DNA from: Virgibacillus sp. MSJ-26
GTDB lineage: Bacteria > Bacillota > Bacilli > Bacillales > Amphibacillaceae
Reading direction: 5' to 3'
DNA length: 64,000 nt
Assembly (NCBI RefSeq): GCF_018918075.1
Contig: NZ_JAHLPW010000014.1
Coordinates: forward strand, 1-64,000
The position numbers and the translations under genes are program-made. This document shows, piece by piece, positions 44,099-52,728 of the stretch; the stretch's first letter is position 1, and each line of letters begins with the position of its first letter. Under the pieces are notes generated by a model. That model did not search any database. It had not been told where the DNA came from and saw only the letters and a list, made by a program, of their open reading frames with translations.

Positions 44099-46117
44099 AT
44101 GAAAAAAAGTTTATTATTAATACCGCTCTTATTTTTTGCATTCATGACTGCTTGCTCATCTAACGATGTAACACCAAATGAGCAATTCAGCGTATTCACG
44201 CAAGAATGGAATGAAGAAAACTTCGGCAAAATGTACGAGATGGTTTCTTCAGATTCACAACAGGACTTCCCAAAGGAAAAATTTGTCGATCGCTATGAAA
44301 AAATATATGAAGATCTGGCAATTTCTGAATTAAATATTACCTTTGATGAACTTTCAGATGATGACATAAAAAAGGCTAATAAAAATGGAACGGCTCAAAT
44401 AAAATTCAAAGCTGAAATGACAAGTGTAGCTGGGCCTATCTCTTTTACAAAAGAAGCAGAATTAGTTAAAGAAGAGAAGAATGACGATGAAGAAACCTGG
44501 TTTGTCGATTGGAATCCTGGGTTTATCTTCCCTGAATTGGCTGACGGTGGAGATATTGGATTAGAAACAACACCTTCTGCTCGTGGTGAGATCTTAGATC
44601 GCAATAAAATGCCATTAGCTTTAAATGATACTGTACGAGAAATCGGCATTGTTCCAGAAAAAATGGGAGATAATGCGGAAGATGGTAAAAAAGAACTTGC
44701 TAGTCTGCTTAACATGTCGGTTGAAGATATCGATGCCAAGTTAAATGCAAACTGGGTAGAACCAGATCTTTTTGTACCGTTAGCAACAGTGCTCCCTTCT
44801 AATACGAGCCTCCTTGAGCAACTTGGAGCTATTGAGGGTGTTCAGGGTAATGAATCAACAGGAAGAGTATATCCCTTAGGTAAAGCGGCAGCTCATCTTG
44901 TTGGATACGTCGGGCAGATTAATGCAGAAGAACTTGAAGAAAGTGAACCTGGCATTTATACAGCAAATGATTCCATAGGTAAGCGAGGCCTCGAGCAATT
45001 GTTTGAGAAACAACTACGAGGGGAAGCTGGAGTAAAAATTATTATTAAAAAAGAAGATAAGGACGATATTGTCTTAGCCGAAAAAGAAGTGAAAAATGGG
45101 AAAAACATTCAATTAACAATTGATGTTAATATCCAAGAAAAAATATATGACACTTATGATGGTGATGCTGGCACAGCAGCTGCTATCGACCCTAAGACAG
45201 GTGAAACACTGGCGCTTGTAAGCAGTCCGTCCTTTGACCCTAATGAATTACTATATAGTACTAATGAAAATATGTGGGCAAATCTTGAAGAGGATCCCAA
45301 AACACCTCTAATTAACCGTTTTAATGCAACTTATGCTCCAGGTTCGGTCATGAAACCAATTTCGGCCATGATTGGACTCAAAGATGGAGCCATCAAACCT
45401 GACGAAGGTGTGGAGATTAACGGTTTAACATGGAGTAACGGAAAGGGTTGGGGAGACTATAAAGTTCGCCGTGTTTCTGAAAGTAGTGGACCAGTTGATT
45501 TAAAAGATGCATTAATCCGTTCAGATAATATTTATTTTGCAATGAAAGCTGTTGAAATGGGAGCAAAATCCTATACGAAAGGCTTGAAAGAGTTTGGGAT
45601 AGGCGAAGATTTACCATTTGAATATCCAATCTCAAAATCAACCATTTCGTCTGAAGACAAAATTGACAACGAAGTATTACTTGCAAACACAAGTTATGGA
45701 CAAGGTGAAATTCAACTGAGCTCTTTACACTTAGCTTTAGCCTATACACCTATCTTGAATGATGGCAAACTACTTAAACCGACTTTGTTGCTTGATGAAG
45801 ATGATGGCCAAATTTGGAAAAAAGAGATTATCTCTTCAGAAGAAGCAGAGCTTATGCAAGATATATTAAGAGAGGTCGTCACAAAAGGAACGGCTAAAAA
45901 AGCACAGAAAGCTGAATTCCCTATTTCAGGCAAAACAGGTACAGCTGAACTGAAATTAAGTTCTGATAGTAAAGGTGAAGAAAACGGATGGTTTGTCGGC
46001 TATCCGACTGATGATCAGGATATCCTCATTGCCATGATGATTGAAAAAACAGAGGATAGAGGCGGAAGCAGTTATACAGCTGAGAAGGTAACAGATGCTT
46101 TAATTGAAATTAAATAA
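44099..46117 (+). CDS. pbpC: Class B penicillin-binding protein, lipoprotein with NTF2-like (MecA_N) domain
   Basis: Peptidoglycan transpeptidase of 672 residues, close in length and layout to B. subtilis PBP3 (PbpC). A lipoprotein signal has the lipid Cys in FMTAC (residue 19). An NTF2-like N-terminal domain covers 25-140, the PBP dimer domain 160-320, and the transpeptidase domain 350-672 has the serine motif SVMK (S416, K419), SDN (475-477) and KTG (612-614). PBP3-type enzymes have low affinity for some beta-lactams. It follows the LCP gene by 94 bp and ends at a strong terminator. Confidence 0.95.
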   Translation: MKKSLLLIPLLFFAFMTACSSNDVTPNEQFSVFTQEWNEENFGKMYEMVSSDSQQDFPKEKFVDRYEKIYEDLAISELNITFDELSDDDIKKANKNGTAQIKFKAEMTSVAGPISFTKEAELVKEEKNDDEETWFVDWNPGFIFPELADGGDIGLETTPSARGEILDRNKMPLALNDTVREIGIVPEKMGDNAEDGKKELASLLNMSVEDIDAKLNANWVEPDLFVPLATVLPSNTSLLEQLGAIEGVQGNESTGRVYPLGKAAAHLVGYVGQINAEELEESEPGIYTANDSIGKRGLEQLFEKQLRGEAGVKIIIKKEDKDDIVLAEKEVKNGKNIQLTIDVNIQEKIYDTYDGDAGTAAAIDPKTGETLALVSSPSFDPNELLYSTNENMWANLEEDPKTPLINRFNATYAPGSVMKPISAMIGLKDGAIKPDEGVEINGLTWSNGKGWGDYKVRRVSESSGPVDLKDALIRSDNIYFAMKAVEMGAKSYTKGLKEFGIGEDLPFEYPISKSTISSEDKIDNEVLLANTSYGQGEIQLSSLHLALAYTPILNDGKLLKPTLLLDEDDGQIWKKEIISSEEAELMQDILREVVTKGTAKKAQKAEFPISGKTGTAELKLSSDSKGEENGWFVGYPTDDQDILIAMMIEKTEDRGGSSYTAEKVTDALIEIK

Positions 46118-46157
46118 CTGCTAGAGGGCTTACTGTTAAATTCAACTATCTACACAA

Positions 46158-46219
46158 AATTAATCCCAACAAGTTTCGATTCGCTATCAATTCGACTTCT
46201 TGTTCGGATTAATTTTTTT
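46158..46219 (+). terminator. Terminator after the PBP gene
   Basis: AATTAATCC.AACAAG...CTTGTT.GGATTAATT forms a long stem with a TCGA inner pair, followed on the plus strand by TTTTTTT. It lies 40 bp past the stop. Confidence 0.88.
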
Positions 46220-46237
46220 GTTATATGATGTCAATAA

Positions 46238-46678
46238 TCAAAGTGTCTCCAATAATTTATAAAATAATTCCTCATCACGCTCATCTAGAGCCTTATCAAT
46301 GAGTCGTTTTTTATTTTCATGCTCTAATTCATCAATAATCAAGTCCACCTCGCTTTTATCAATCAAAGTATCTTGGAAGTCTTTATAATAATACGGTTTA
46401 GCAATCCGATACACTTGATTAAGAAAATCGGGATGGTATATTAATTTTGCCATTGAAATATAGACAACATCTTCTCCTTTTTGAAATGCAAATTTAGCAT
46501 CGACATTATCAATTTTCTTCGTTTCCCTGTCCACTCTAATTTCCTTAGCTTCGATCGGTATAAATTGATATTCTTCTCCATTAAGATAAATAGTGAAAAA
46601 TTGATCTTCCAACCTTAAATGTACATATTTTTCATTTACTTTTATATGATAAGGTCTTAATATTTTTAGAGTTACCAA
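46238..46678 (-). CDS. IDEAL domain protein, first of a paralogous pair
   Basis: Cytoplasmic protein of 146 residues. The C-terminal motif NKKRLIDKALDERDEELFYKL is the IDEAL domain found in YpiB-type proteins of Bacilli. The N-terminal 100 residues (ILRPYHIKVNEKYVHLRLE, FIPIEAKEIRVDR, FAFQKGEDVVYISMAKLI) are of unknown function. TTG at 46678 is chosen because GGGAGG lies 8 nt upstream and the protein then aligns end to end with its neighbour at 46823 (ITVKMLKPYYIK). The frame extends to an ATG at 46702 without support. The two genes are tandem duplicates. Confidence 0.85.
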   Translation of the reverse strand: MVTLKILRPYHIKVNEKYVHLRLEDQFFTIYLNGEEYQFIPIEAKEIRVDRETKKIDNVDAKFAFQKGEDVVYISMAKLIYHPDFLNQVYRIAKPYYYKDFQDTLIDKSEVDLIIDELEHENKKRLIDKALDERDEELFYKLLETL

Positions 46679-46790
46679 TCCAGTTACCTCCCGATATATC
46701 ATTTATCCGTCCGATAATTTATAATATCTTGTGATATAAGTTTTAATACCCTTAATATTTTACTTTTAAACCTTTAAAACTTATTTATGT

Positions 46791-46819
46791 AAAAAGAAGC
46801 ATACCAAAGATATGCTTCT
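46791..46819 (-). terminator. Terminator after the second IDEAL-domain gene
   Basis: AGAAGCATA..../TATGCTTCT hairpin followed on the minus strand by TTTTT. It separates the two paralogues, so each is probably its own transcript. Confidence 0.88.
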
Positions 46820-46822
46820 GCA

Positions 46823-47272
46823 CTAAGAATTATAATGTTTAGGTAAAAGTGGATATAGTTCATGTAACGTTTTATAGTCACGGTGATCCAGAGCTTTATC
46901 AATTAATCGTTTTAAATTTAACATTTCCAACTCGTTAATCAGTGCCTCCTGTTCCTCATTTAAAGAATCGGCATCATCTTTGAAATAAGGCTCAGCAATA
47001 GAATGGAGTTGGTCTATAAAATCGGGAAGTGAAATGAGTTCAGTCATAGACATATAAACAATCTTCTTACCTTTTTGAAACGCAAAACGGGCGTTGATGT
47101 TTTCGATTTTTTTATTGGTTCGATTAAGTCGTATCTCCTTGGCTTCAACCGGTATGAATTGGTAAACGTCTTGATTGATCACGACAGAGAAATACTGGTA
47201 AGCTAATACAACGCGAACATGCTGAGCGTTAGCTTTAATATAGTAAGGTTTAAGCATCTTGACAGTTATCAT
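46823..47272 (-). CDS. IDEAL domain protein, second of a paralogous pair
   Basis: Cytoplasmic protein of 149 residues, a paralogue of 46238-46678 along its full length: shared FIPVEAKEIRLNRTNKKIEN, FAFQKGKKIVYMSMTELI, and the C-terminal IDEAL segment NLKRLIDKALDHRDYKTLHEL. There is no signal peptide or catalytic motif. An AAAGGAGGTGG ribosome site precedes the ATG. IDEAL domains are thought to mediate protein binding. In B. subtilis ComK is recognised by MecA, and some IDEAL proteins are linked to sporulation or competence control, but nothing here allows a firm role. Confidence 0.85.
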   Translation of the reverse strand: MITVKMLKPYYIKANAQHVRVVLAYQYFSVVINQDVYQFIPVEAKEIRLNRTNKKIENINARFAFQKGKKIVYMSMTELISLPDFIDQLHSIAEPYFKDDADSLNEEQEALINELEMLNLKRLIDKALDHRDYKTLHELYPLLPKHYNS

Positions 47273-47422
47273 TTATTCCACCTCCTTTAATATATCTAAA
47301 TTTTCAGTTAAATAATGATACAATAAAAATCGAAAAATGACAAGTGTATCAACTACTGTTACTTGGGAAAAATTTTAGTTGAAGTGAGTGTTAAGGAGTC
47401 GCCATCGTTTTGAGGCGACTAC

Positions 47423-48460
47423 CTAAGATATCTGTCTTAACACTTCATTCACTATTTTGCCTTCCATCTCTTTTGTCAATTCATATTTACCCTCAATTTT
47501 TTCGAGAGATTGGTCTGCTTCTTTTAATAGGGCAATCCCTTTTTTCATGTATGACTTATAGTGGGACGTCACAGATGCAATTTTATCTGCATATTTCTCA
47601 TCTGTTCCAGGAGTGACTGTTTCTTCATACATGTCAATCACCTTATGTCCCTCTTTTTCTGGGAAAAACTCATGGGGATCGGTACTGTCGAAAATACAAA
47701 AACTCAGTTCTCGGACAAGAACCATATCAATACTTTTAGGATCAAAACTACAATGGTAAACTTCGATATCAAAACCTAAATCCTTACAAACTGCGAGAAC
47801 TTTTTTCATAAAAGTTGATTTACCTGTTCCGGCCCGACCTTTGATAAAGTAAGCATGATTAATCGTTGAGAGAAGTTCTGGAACAATATTTACTGCCCCT
47901 TCAGGTGTATTCGTTCCAAATAATCGTTTATAAATTGTAGATGTATTTTCTTTCTTGTTTATATCAGTAAATAAATCGTATATAAATTCATTTGCTATCT
48001 CATCTGCACGCTCAAAATTCATTTCATTAACGTAAATTGATTCCAGCTCGTCATGTATTTTCAATCCTTGTGCAAATTGATCATAGGATTCTTCAGTGAG
48101 AGATTTGAAAGTCTTTTTAGCTTTTTTTACATCTTGATTGGAAGACTCGTGTAAATAGTTAGTTAAGTCAAGCTCAATGGAATTTAGATCAGGAAACGAT
48201 ATTCTATCAGAAATGATTGCAAGGGATTTTTCTCTGACTATGATTCCGTCTAAATAATCATCTCCCAAAGAACTTAACAATGCTTCTATGGTTATGTTTT
48301 CATCAAAATGATTCATTAAATTCCTAATAACTTTTGTTTTGATTTTATTTGATTGATGTTTTAAAACGACAATCTTTTCAATACCTTGAAGGTTCTCATT
48401 TAAATAGTTAATAAATCCTTCTGCTGTATTGCCTGTGACATAATAATTCAACTGGGACAC
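47423..48460 (-). CDS. PRK06851-like two-domain P-loop ATPase
   Basis: Cytoplasmic protein of 345 residues made of two similar P-loop halves. The second half keeps an intact Walker A, FIKGRAGTGKSTFMKKV near residue 206, followed by the DIEVYHCSFDPKS segment. The matching place in the first half, IVVLKHQSNKIKTKVIRNL near residue 30, has lost the glycines and the GKS/T. The family is uncharacterised as far as I know. The start is GTG at 48460 after AAAAAGGA. The neighbours (IDEAL proteins, DUF779) give no clue. Confidence 0.82.
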   Translation of the reverse strand: MSQLNYYVTGNTAEGFINYLNENLQGIEKIVVLKHQSNKIKTKVIRNLMNHFDENITIEALLSSLGDDYLDGIIVREKSLAIISDRISFPDLNSIELDLTNYLHESSNQDVKKAKKTFKSLTEESYDQFAQGLKIHDELESIYVNEMNFERADEIANEFIYDLFTDINKKENTSTIYKRLFGTNTPEGAVNIVPELLSTINHAYFIKGRAGTGKSTFMKKVLAVCKDLGFDIEVYHCSFDPKSIDMVLVRELSFCIFDSTDPHEFFPEKEGHKVIDMYEETVTPGTDEKYADKIASVTSHYKSYMKKGIALLKEADQSLEKIEGKYELTKEMEGKIVNEVLRQIS

Positions 48461-48684
48461 ATAGACACATCCTTTTTACATAGTAAAATTAGATACAATT
48501 CGGTTTCTAATAGATTATGGTGACCACAACTTAATTGTGACTTCTTTTCTTATATATAGTATACCAATAGTTGTTATATTCATGAAACAAACCATTACTT
48601 TTGATTTACAGTAGAAGTTATTAAAAAGTGAAGAAACTGGAGCAACAAAACGTACTACGTTGTTTACTGCTAATATAAAGTGAT
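48461..48684. other. Gap upstream of the ATPase gene: no gene seen
   Basis: AT-rich DNA without an ORF that has a ribosome site. The ATPase promoter should lie at its left edge. Nothing else stood out. Confidence 0.4.
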
Positions 48685-48733
48685 AAAAAACAACCCGAAC
48701 AATGACTTTTATTATAGGCTGCTCATTGTTCGG
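48685..48733 (-). terminator. Terminator after aldehyde dehydrogenase-DUF779 operon
   Basis: Perfect 11-bp stem CCGAACAATGA/TCATTGTTCGG with a 17-nt loop. The minus strand continues TTGTTTTTTATC. Confidence 0.88.
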
Positions 48734-48763
48734 ATTGTTAACGTATGTCCCAATCTCATTATT

Positions 48764-49129
48764 TTATGATGGTGTGTTAGCTAGTTGATTCTTTTCGTCT
48801 TCAGTAAAAACTCGGGAACGCGTTAAAAACCGTTTTCCTTCAGGCCCTTCCAAAGAGAACATCCCTCCTCGCCCCTCAATCACATCAATAATAAGTTGGG
48901 TATGTTTCCAATAGTCATATTGATCTCTTGCCATATAGAACGGAGTGTCCCCTATTTCACCAAGTTTTACGTCTGAATCACCTACCCTGAATTCACCACG
49001 TTCAAAACACATGGGTGAACTGCCATCACAACATCCACCTGATTGATGAAACATTAAATCGCCGTGTAGTTCCTGCAAATGCTCAATCAATTCAAGTGCT
49101 TCTTTAGTTGCAGTTACACGCTTTACCAT
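48764..49129 (-). CDS. DUF779 protein, aldehyde dehydrogenase partner
   Basis: Protein of 121 residues with the DUF779 cysteine cluster HQSGGCCDGSSPMCF near residues 28-42, probably a metal site. DUF779 genes commonly sit beside NAD-dependent aldehyde dehydrogenases, as here, 65 bp downstream of the dehydrogenase gene. The ATG at 49129 follows AAAGGGTG. The frame extends 11 codons further without support. The molecular role is unknown. Confidence 0.9.
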   Translation of the reverse strand: MVKRVTATKEALELIEHLQELHGDLMFHQSGGCCDGSSPMCFERGEFRVGDSDVKLGEIGDTPFYMARDQYDYWKHTQLIIDVIEGRGGMFSLEGPEGKRFLTRSRVFTEDEKNQLANTPS

Positions 49130-49194
49130 ATTTACACCCTTTCTATACAGATATAAAATCAACCCATTACATGAGTGGACTTAACCGACCAAGA

Positions 49195-50715
49195 CTAGAA
49201 TAAACCAGCATTCTCTTCGCTATAACTAATTAACAGGTTTTTGGTTTGCTGATAATGATCCAACATCATTTTATGATTCTCTCTTCCAATGCCTGATTTT
49301 TTATATCCTCCAAATGCTGCGTGTGCTGGGTACTGATGGTAACAATTAGTCCACACACGTCCCGCTTGGATTCCCCGTCCAAAACGGTATGCCGTATTAA
49401 TATTACGCGTCCAAACACCAGCCCCTAATCCATATAAGGTATCGTTTGCTACATCCATCGCTTCCTCTTCGTCTTTAAAGGTAGTTAACGATAATACTGG
49501 ACCAAAAATCTCTTCCTGGAAAATCCGCATGTCGTTACTCCCTTTAAATATTGTCGGTTCGATATAATAGCCGTTCTCAAGCTCGCCTGTCAACTCGTTG
49601 ACATTTCCACCTGTTAAGACTTCCGCTCCTTCTTGTTTACCGATATCCAAGTAGGAAATTATTTTTTCCATTTGCTCTTTGGAAGCTTGAGCACCCATCA
49701 TTGTTTCCGAATCAAGCGGGTGACCAATCTTAATTTTCTTCACACGTTCAACAGCTTTTTCCATGAATTTATCATAAATCGATTCATGAACAACAGCACG
49801 TGAAGGACAAGTACAAACCTCACCTTGATTAAGAGCAAACATGACAAGCCCTTCAACAGCCTTATCCAAAAAGCCATCATCTTTATCCATCACATCTTCA
49901 AAGAATATATTAGGAGATTTTCCTCCGAGTTCTAAGGTCACTGGAATGATATTTTCAGAAGCATACTGCATAATTAAGCGTCCTGTCGTTGTTTCTCCTG
50001 TAAAGGCAACCTTTGATATTCCATTATGTGAAGCTAGCGGTTTACCCGCTTCTACACCAAAGCCGTTTACTATATTCAGGACTCCCCCCGGTATTAAATC
50101 TTTAATTAAATCAAGCAATACATGTATGGAAGCTGGCGTTTGCTCAGCTGGTTTTAAAACAATACAATTCCCCGCTGCCAGTGCTGGTGCTATCTTCCAA
50201 GTGGCCATAAGTATAGGGAAGTTCCAAGGGATAATTTGACCAACTACGCCTAATGGTTCATGAAAATGATAAGCTACAGTATCATTATCAATCTGACTTA
50301 CGCCACCCTCTTGAGCTCGTATAACACCTGCAAAATAACGAAAATGATCAACAGCTAATGGTAGATCGGCAGCAAGTGGCTCCCGAACAGCTTTCCCATT
50401 ATCCCACGTTTCAGCTACAGCTAACATTTCTAGATTATCTTCTATCCGATCAGCTATCTTATTTAAAATATTCGCTCTCTCGGTAACGGATGTTTTTCCC
50501 CATTCTTTGAATGCTTCCTCAGCTGCTTCAACAGCGGCATTCACATCATCTTTTGTAGATCGTGCTATTTCACAAAAAACTTCACCGGTGACTGGGCTGA
50601 CATTTTCAAAGTACTTTCCCTTTACCGGCGGCTTGTAGTCTCCTCCAATAAAATTATCATATTTGTCCTTAAAATTGACGAGTGCTCCTTCAGTATTTGG
50701 ATTTGCGTACCTCAT
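49195..50715 (-). CDS. NAD-dependent aldehyde dehydrogenase
   Basis: Cytoplasmic oxidoreductase of 506 residues, in the acetaldehyde/ExaC-like branch by overall sequence. The substrate is probably a short aldehyde, but this is an inference. The catalytic cysteine is C301 in [11 protein letters not shown], with the extra cysteine at 303 seen in this branch. The general base E262 lies in LELGGKSP, and NAD-binding PWNFP is near 163. The DUF779 gene follows. A perfect cre site at 50738 overlaps the region just upstream of the ribosome site, so CcpA repression on good carbon sources is likely. Confidence 0.95.
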   Translation of the reverse strand: MRYANPNTEGALVNFKDKYDNFIGGDYKPPVKGKYFENVSPVTGEVFCEIARSTKDDVNAAVEAAEEAFKEWGKTSVTERANILNKIADRIEDNLEMLAVAETWDNGKAVREPLAADLPLAVDHFRYFAGVIRAQEGGVSQIDNDTVAYHFHEPLGVVGQIIPWNFPILMATWKIAPALAAGNCIVLKPAEQTPASIHVLLDLIKDLIPGGVLNIVNGFGVEAGKPLASHNGISKVAFTGETTTGRLIMQYASENIIPVTLELGGKSPNIFFEDVMDKDDGFLDKAVEGLVMFALNQGEVCTCPSRAVVHESIYDKFMEKAVERVKKIKIGHPLDSETMMGAQASKEQMEKIISYLDIGKQEGAEVLTGGNVNELTGELENGYYIEPTIFKGSNDMRIFQEEIFGPVLSLTTFKDEEEAMDVANDTLYGLGAGVWTRNINTAYRFGRGIQAGRVWTNCYHQYPAHAAFGGYKKSGIGRENHKMMLDHYQQTKNLLISYSEENAGLF

Positions 50716-50737
50716 TTAACCTTCCTCCTCATTATTT

Positions 50738-50751
50738 TGTAATCGCTTACA
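50738..50751. promoter_or_regulatory. cre site (CcpA operator) of the aldehyde dehydrogenase operon
   Basis: TGTAATCGCTTACA fits the cre consensus TGWNANCGNTNWCA at every specified position. It lies 22 bp upstream of the dehydrogenase start codon, a position expected for a roadblock or promoter-blocking site. Confidence 0.85.
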
Positions 50752-50893
50752 ATCTATTGATGAAGATTCTAGGTGTCATTAGTATTTTGGATTTCTAAGA
50801 AAGCCCTATAACTAATGTATTTATTATACTAACTATTATGATTAATTCAAAATATTCCGCTTATGATTGTTGAAATACTGTTTCTATACTAAA

Positions 50894-50926
50894 TAAAAAA
50901 AGCCAGAGAAGTAATCCCCAGCTTTT
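50894..50926 (-). terminator. Terminator after the ABC exporter operon
   Basis: AAAGCTGGGGA/TCTCTGGCTTT stem (three G-T pairs) with a 5-nt loop, followed on the minus strand by TTTTT, just past the stop at 50932. Confidence 0.75.
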
Positions 50927-50931
50927 GAATA

Positions 50932-52728
50932 TTAACCAGTCTGCTCATCAGCAAACTGGCTATTGTATAGATCAGCGTAAAATCCTTTTTGTTCAAGCAA
51001 TTCTTCGTGTGTACCTTGTTCGATGACATCACCTTGGTTCATGACTAAAATATTATCTGCATCCTGAATTGTGGAGAGTCTATGAGCAATGACGAAACTT
51101 GTTCGCCCCTCCATAATCGAATTCATTGCTTCCTGAATAAAGACTTCGGTGCGCGTGTCAACACTTGATGTAGCTTCATCAAGAATCATAATAGGCGGAT
51201 CCGCGAGTATCGCCCTGGCAATTGTAAGGAGCTGTCTTTGTCCTTGAGAAATATTTGAAGCATCCTCATTCAAGACCGTGTCATACCCATCAGGTAGTGT
51301 GCGAATGAATTGATCAGCTCGAGCTGCTTTAGCCGCTTTAATCACTTCGGTTTCTGAAGCATTGGTTTTTCCATAAGCAATATTGTCTCTTATAGTACCT
51401 TTAAACAACCAAGTATCCTGCAACACCATGCCAAAATGACTTCGAAGTTCATGGCGTGACATAGCTAATATATCAGTACCATCTAGTTTAATAGAACCAC
51501 CCTTAACTTCATAAAAACGCAGTAGCAGATTAATTAATGTCGTTTTTCCAGCTCCAGTCGGCCCAACAATAGCAACCGTTTGGCCGGGTTTTACATTAAT
51601 ATTCAAGTCTTTCATTAACAATTCTTCATCATAACCGAATTCAACATGTTCGAAAGTCACTGCTCCCTCAACAGCCTTCACTTTTCCAGTAGGAGTTTCA
51701 GGAATTTCTTCCTCCTCATCAAGTAAAGAAAACACTCGTCGAGCTGCTGCGATAGTTGATTGAATAATATTAGCAATGTTAGCCATCTGATTAATCGGCT
51801 GATTGAATTGTCTTGTATACGTAATGAATGCCTGAATGTCACCAATAGCAATCACTCGTTGAGTTACTAATATACCACCGACAATACTAATTAGTACGTA
51901 AGTTAAATTCCCTATAAACATCATAATTGGCATGATAATCCCTGATATAAATTGCGCACGTCGACCAGCTTCATATAACTCATCATTTACATTATTGAAA
52001 GTCTTAAGTCCTTTAGCCTCCTGACCAAATGCTTTTACAACATCATGACCGGTATACATTTCTTCCACATGTCCGTTAAGCTCACCAAGAGTGTCTTGTT
52101 GTTGACTGAAAAATTTCTGTGATTTTTTCAAAAATGGTTTAATCACAAAAAATGATATTGGCAAACTAACAAGGGCAATTATTGTCAGTAATGAATTGAT
52201 CGTAAACATCATAATCAGAATCCCAGCAAGTAAAACAACTGAGCGGATAAACTGGGTTATACTTTGTTGCAATGTATTACCAATTGTGTCTAAATCATTG
52301 ATCACTCGGCTAAGAGTATCTCCGTGAGAATGACTATCATAATAATTAAGTGGTAGTTTCTTTAACTTATTAAAAATATCTGTTCTTAAGTCATAAACTG
52401 TATTTTGCGCTACACTGGCCATGAGATATTGCTGCAGAAACGTAAACAAACTGCTAAAAATGTACAAACCACCTAATAATAATAGCAATTGGCCAACTTT
52501 TCCAAAGTCAATACCTGCACCCGTTCCGGTGAGTGCTGCATAGGCTCCTTCAAAAACAACCGTAATTGTGTCTCCCATGACCTTTGGCCCTAAAATGGTG
52601 AATAAAGTGCTTAATATGGTCGCCATAAGGACAACTATGAGCCGCTTACTGCGAGGAGCTAAATAACCGAGAAGACGCATCAGTGTTCCCCTGTTATTTT
52701 TATCTTGGTCTATATTTTGCTTACTCAT
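50932..52728 (-). CDS. ABC exporter half, catalytically intact subunit
   Basis: Half-transporter of 598 residues: six membrane helices (residues 25-325) and an ATPase domain. Walker A GPTGAGKTT is near 395, Walker B IMILDEATSSVD has the catalytic Glu, and the H-switch is intact (IAHRLST). The signature motif is degenerate, NISQGQ in place of LSGGQ. With the subunit at 52725 it forms an asymmetric heterodimer. Relatives (YfiB/YfiC-like, BmrC/BmrD) export drugs and other hydrophobic compounds. The substrate is unknown. The start overlaps the stop of the partner by 4 nt. MarR-type regulation is likely. Confidence 0.94.
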   Translation of the reverse strand: MSKQNIDQDKNNRGTLMRLLGYLAPRSKRLIVVLMATILSTLFTILGPKVMGDTITVVFEGAYAALTGTGAGIDFGKVGQLLLLLGGLYIFSSLFTFLQQYLMASVAQNTVYDLRTDIFNKLKKLPLNYYDSHSHGDTLSRVINDLDTIGNTLQQSITQFIRSVVLLAGILIMMFTINSLLTIIALVSLPISFFVIKPFLKKSQKFFSQQQDTLGELNGHVEEMYTGHDVVKAFGQEAKGLKTFNNVNDELYEAGRRAQFISGIIMPIMMFIGNLTYVLISIVGGILVTQRVIAIGDIQAFITYTRQFNQPINQMANIANIIQSTIAAARRVFSLLDEEEEIPETPTGKVKAVEGAVTFEHVEFGYDEELLMKDLNINVKPGQTVAIVGPTGAGKTTLINLLLRFYEVKGGSIKLDGTDILAMSRHELRSHFGMVLQDTWLFKGTIRDNIAYGKTNASETEVIKAAKAARADQFIRTLPDGYDTVLNEDASNISQGQRQLLTIARAILADPPIMILDEATSSVDTRTEVFIQEAMNSIMEGRTSFVIAHRLSTIQDADNILVMNQGDVIEQGTHEELLEQKGFYADLYNSQFADEQTG

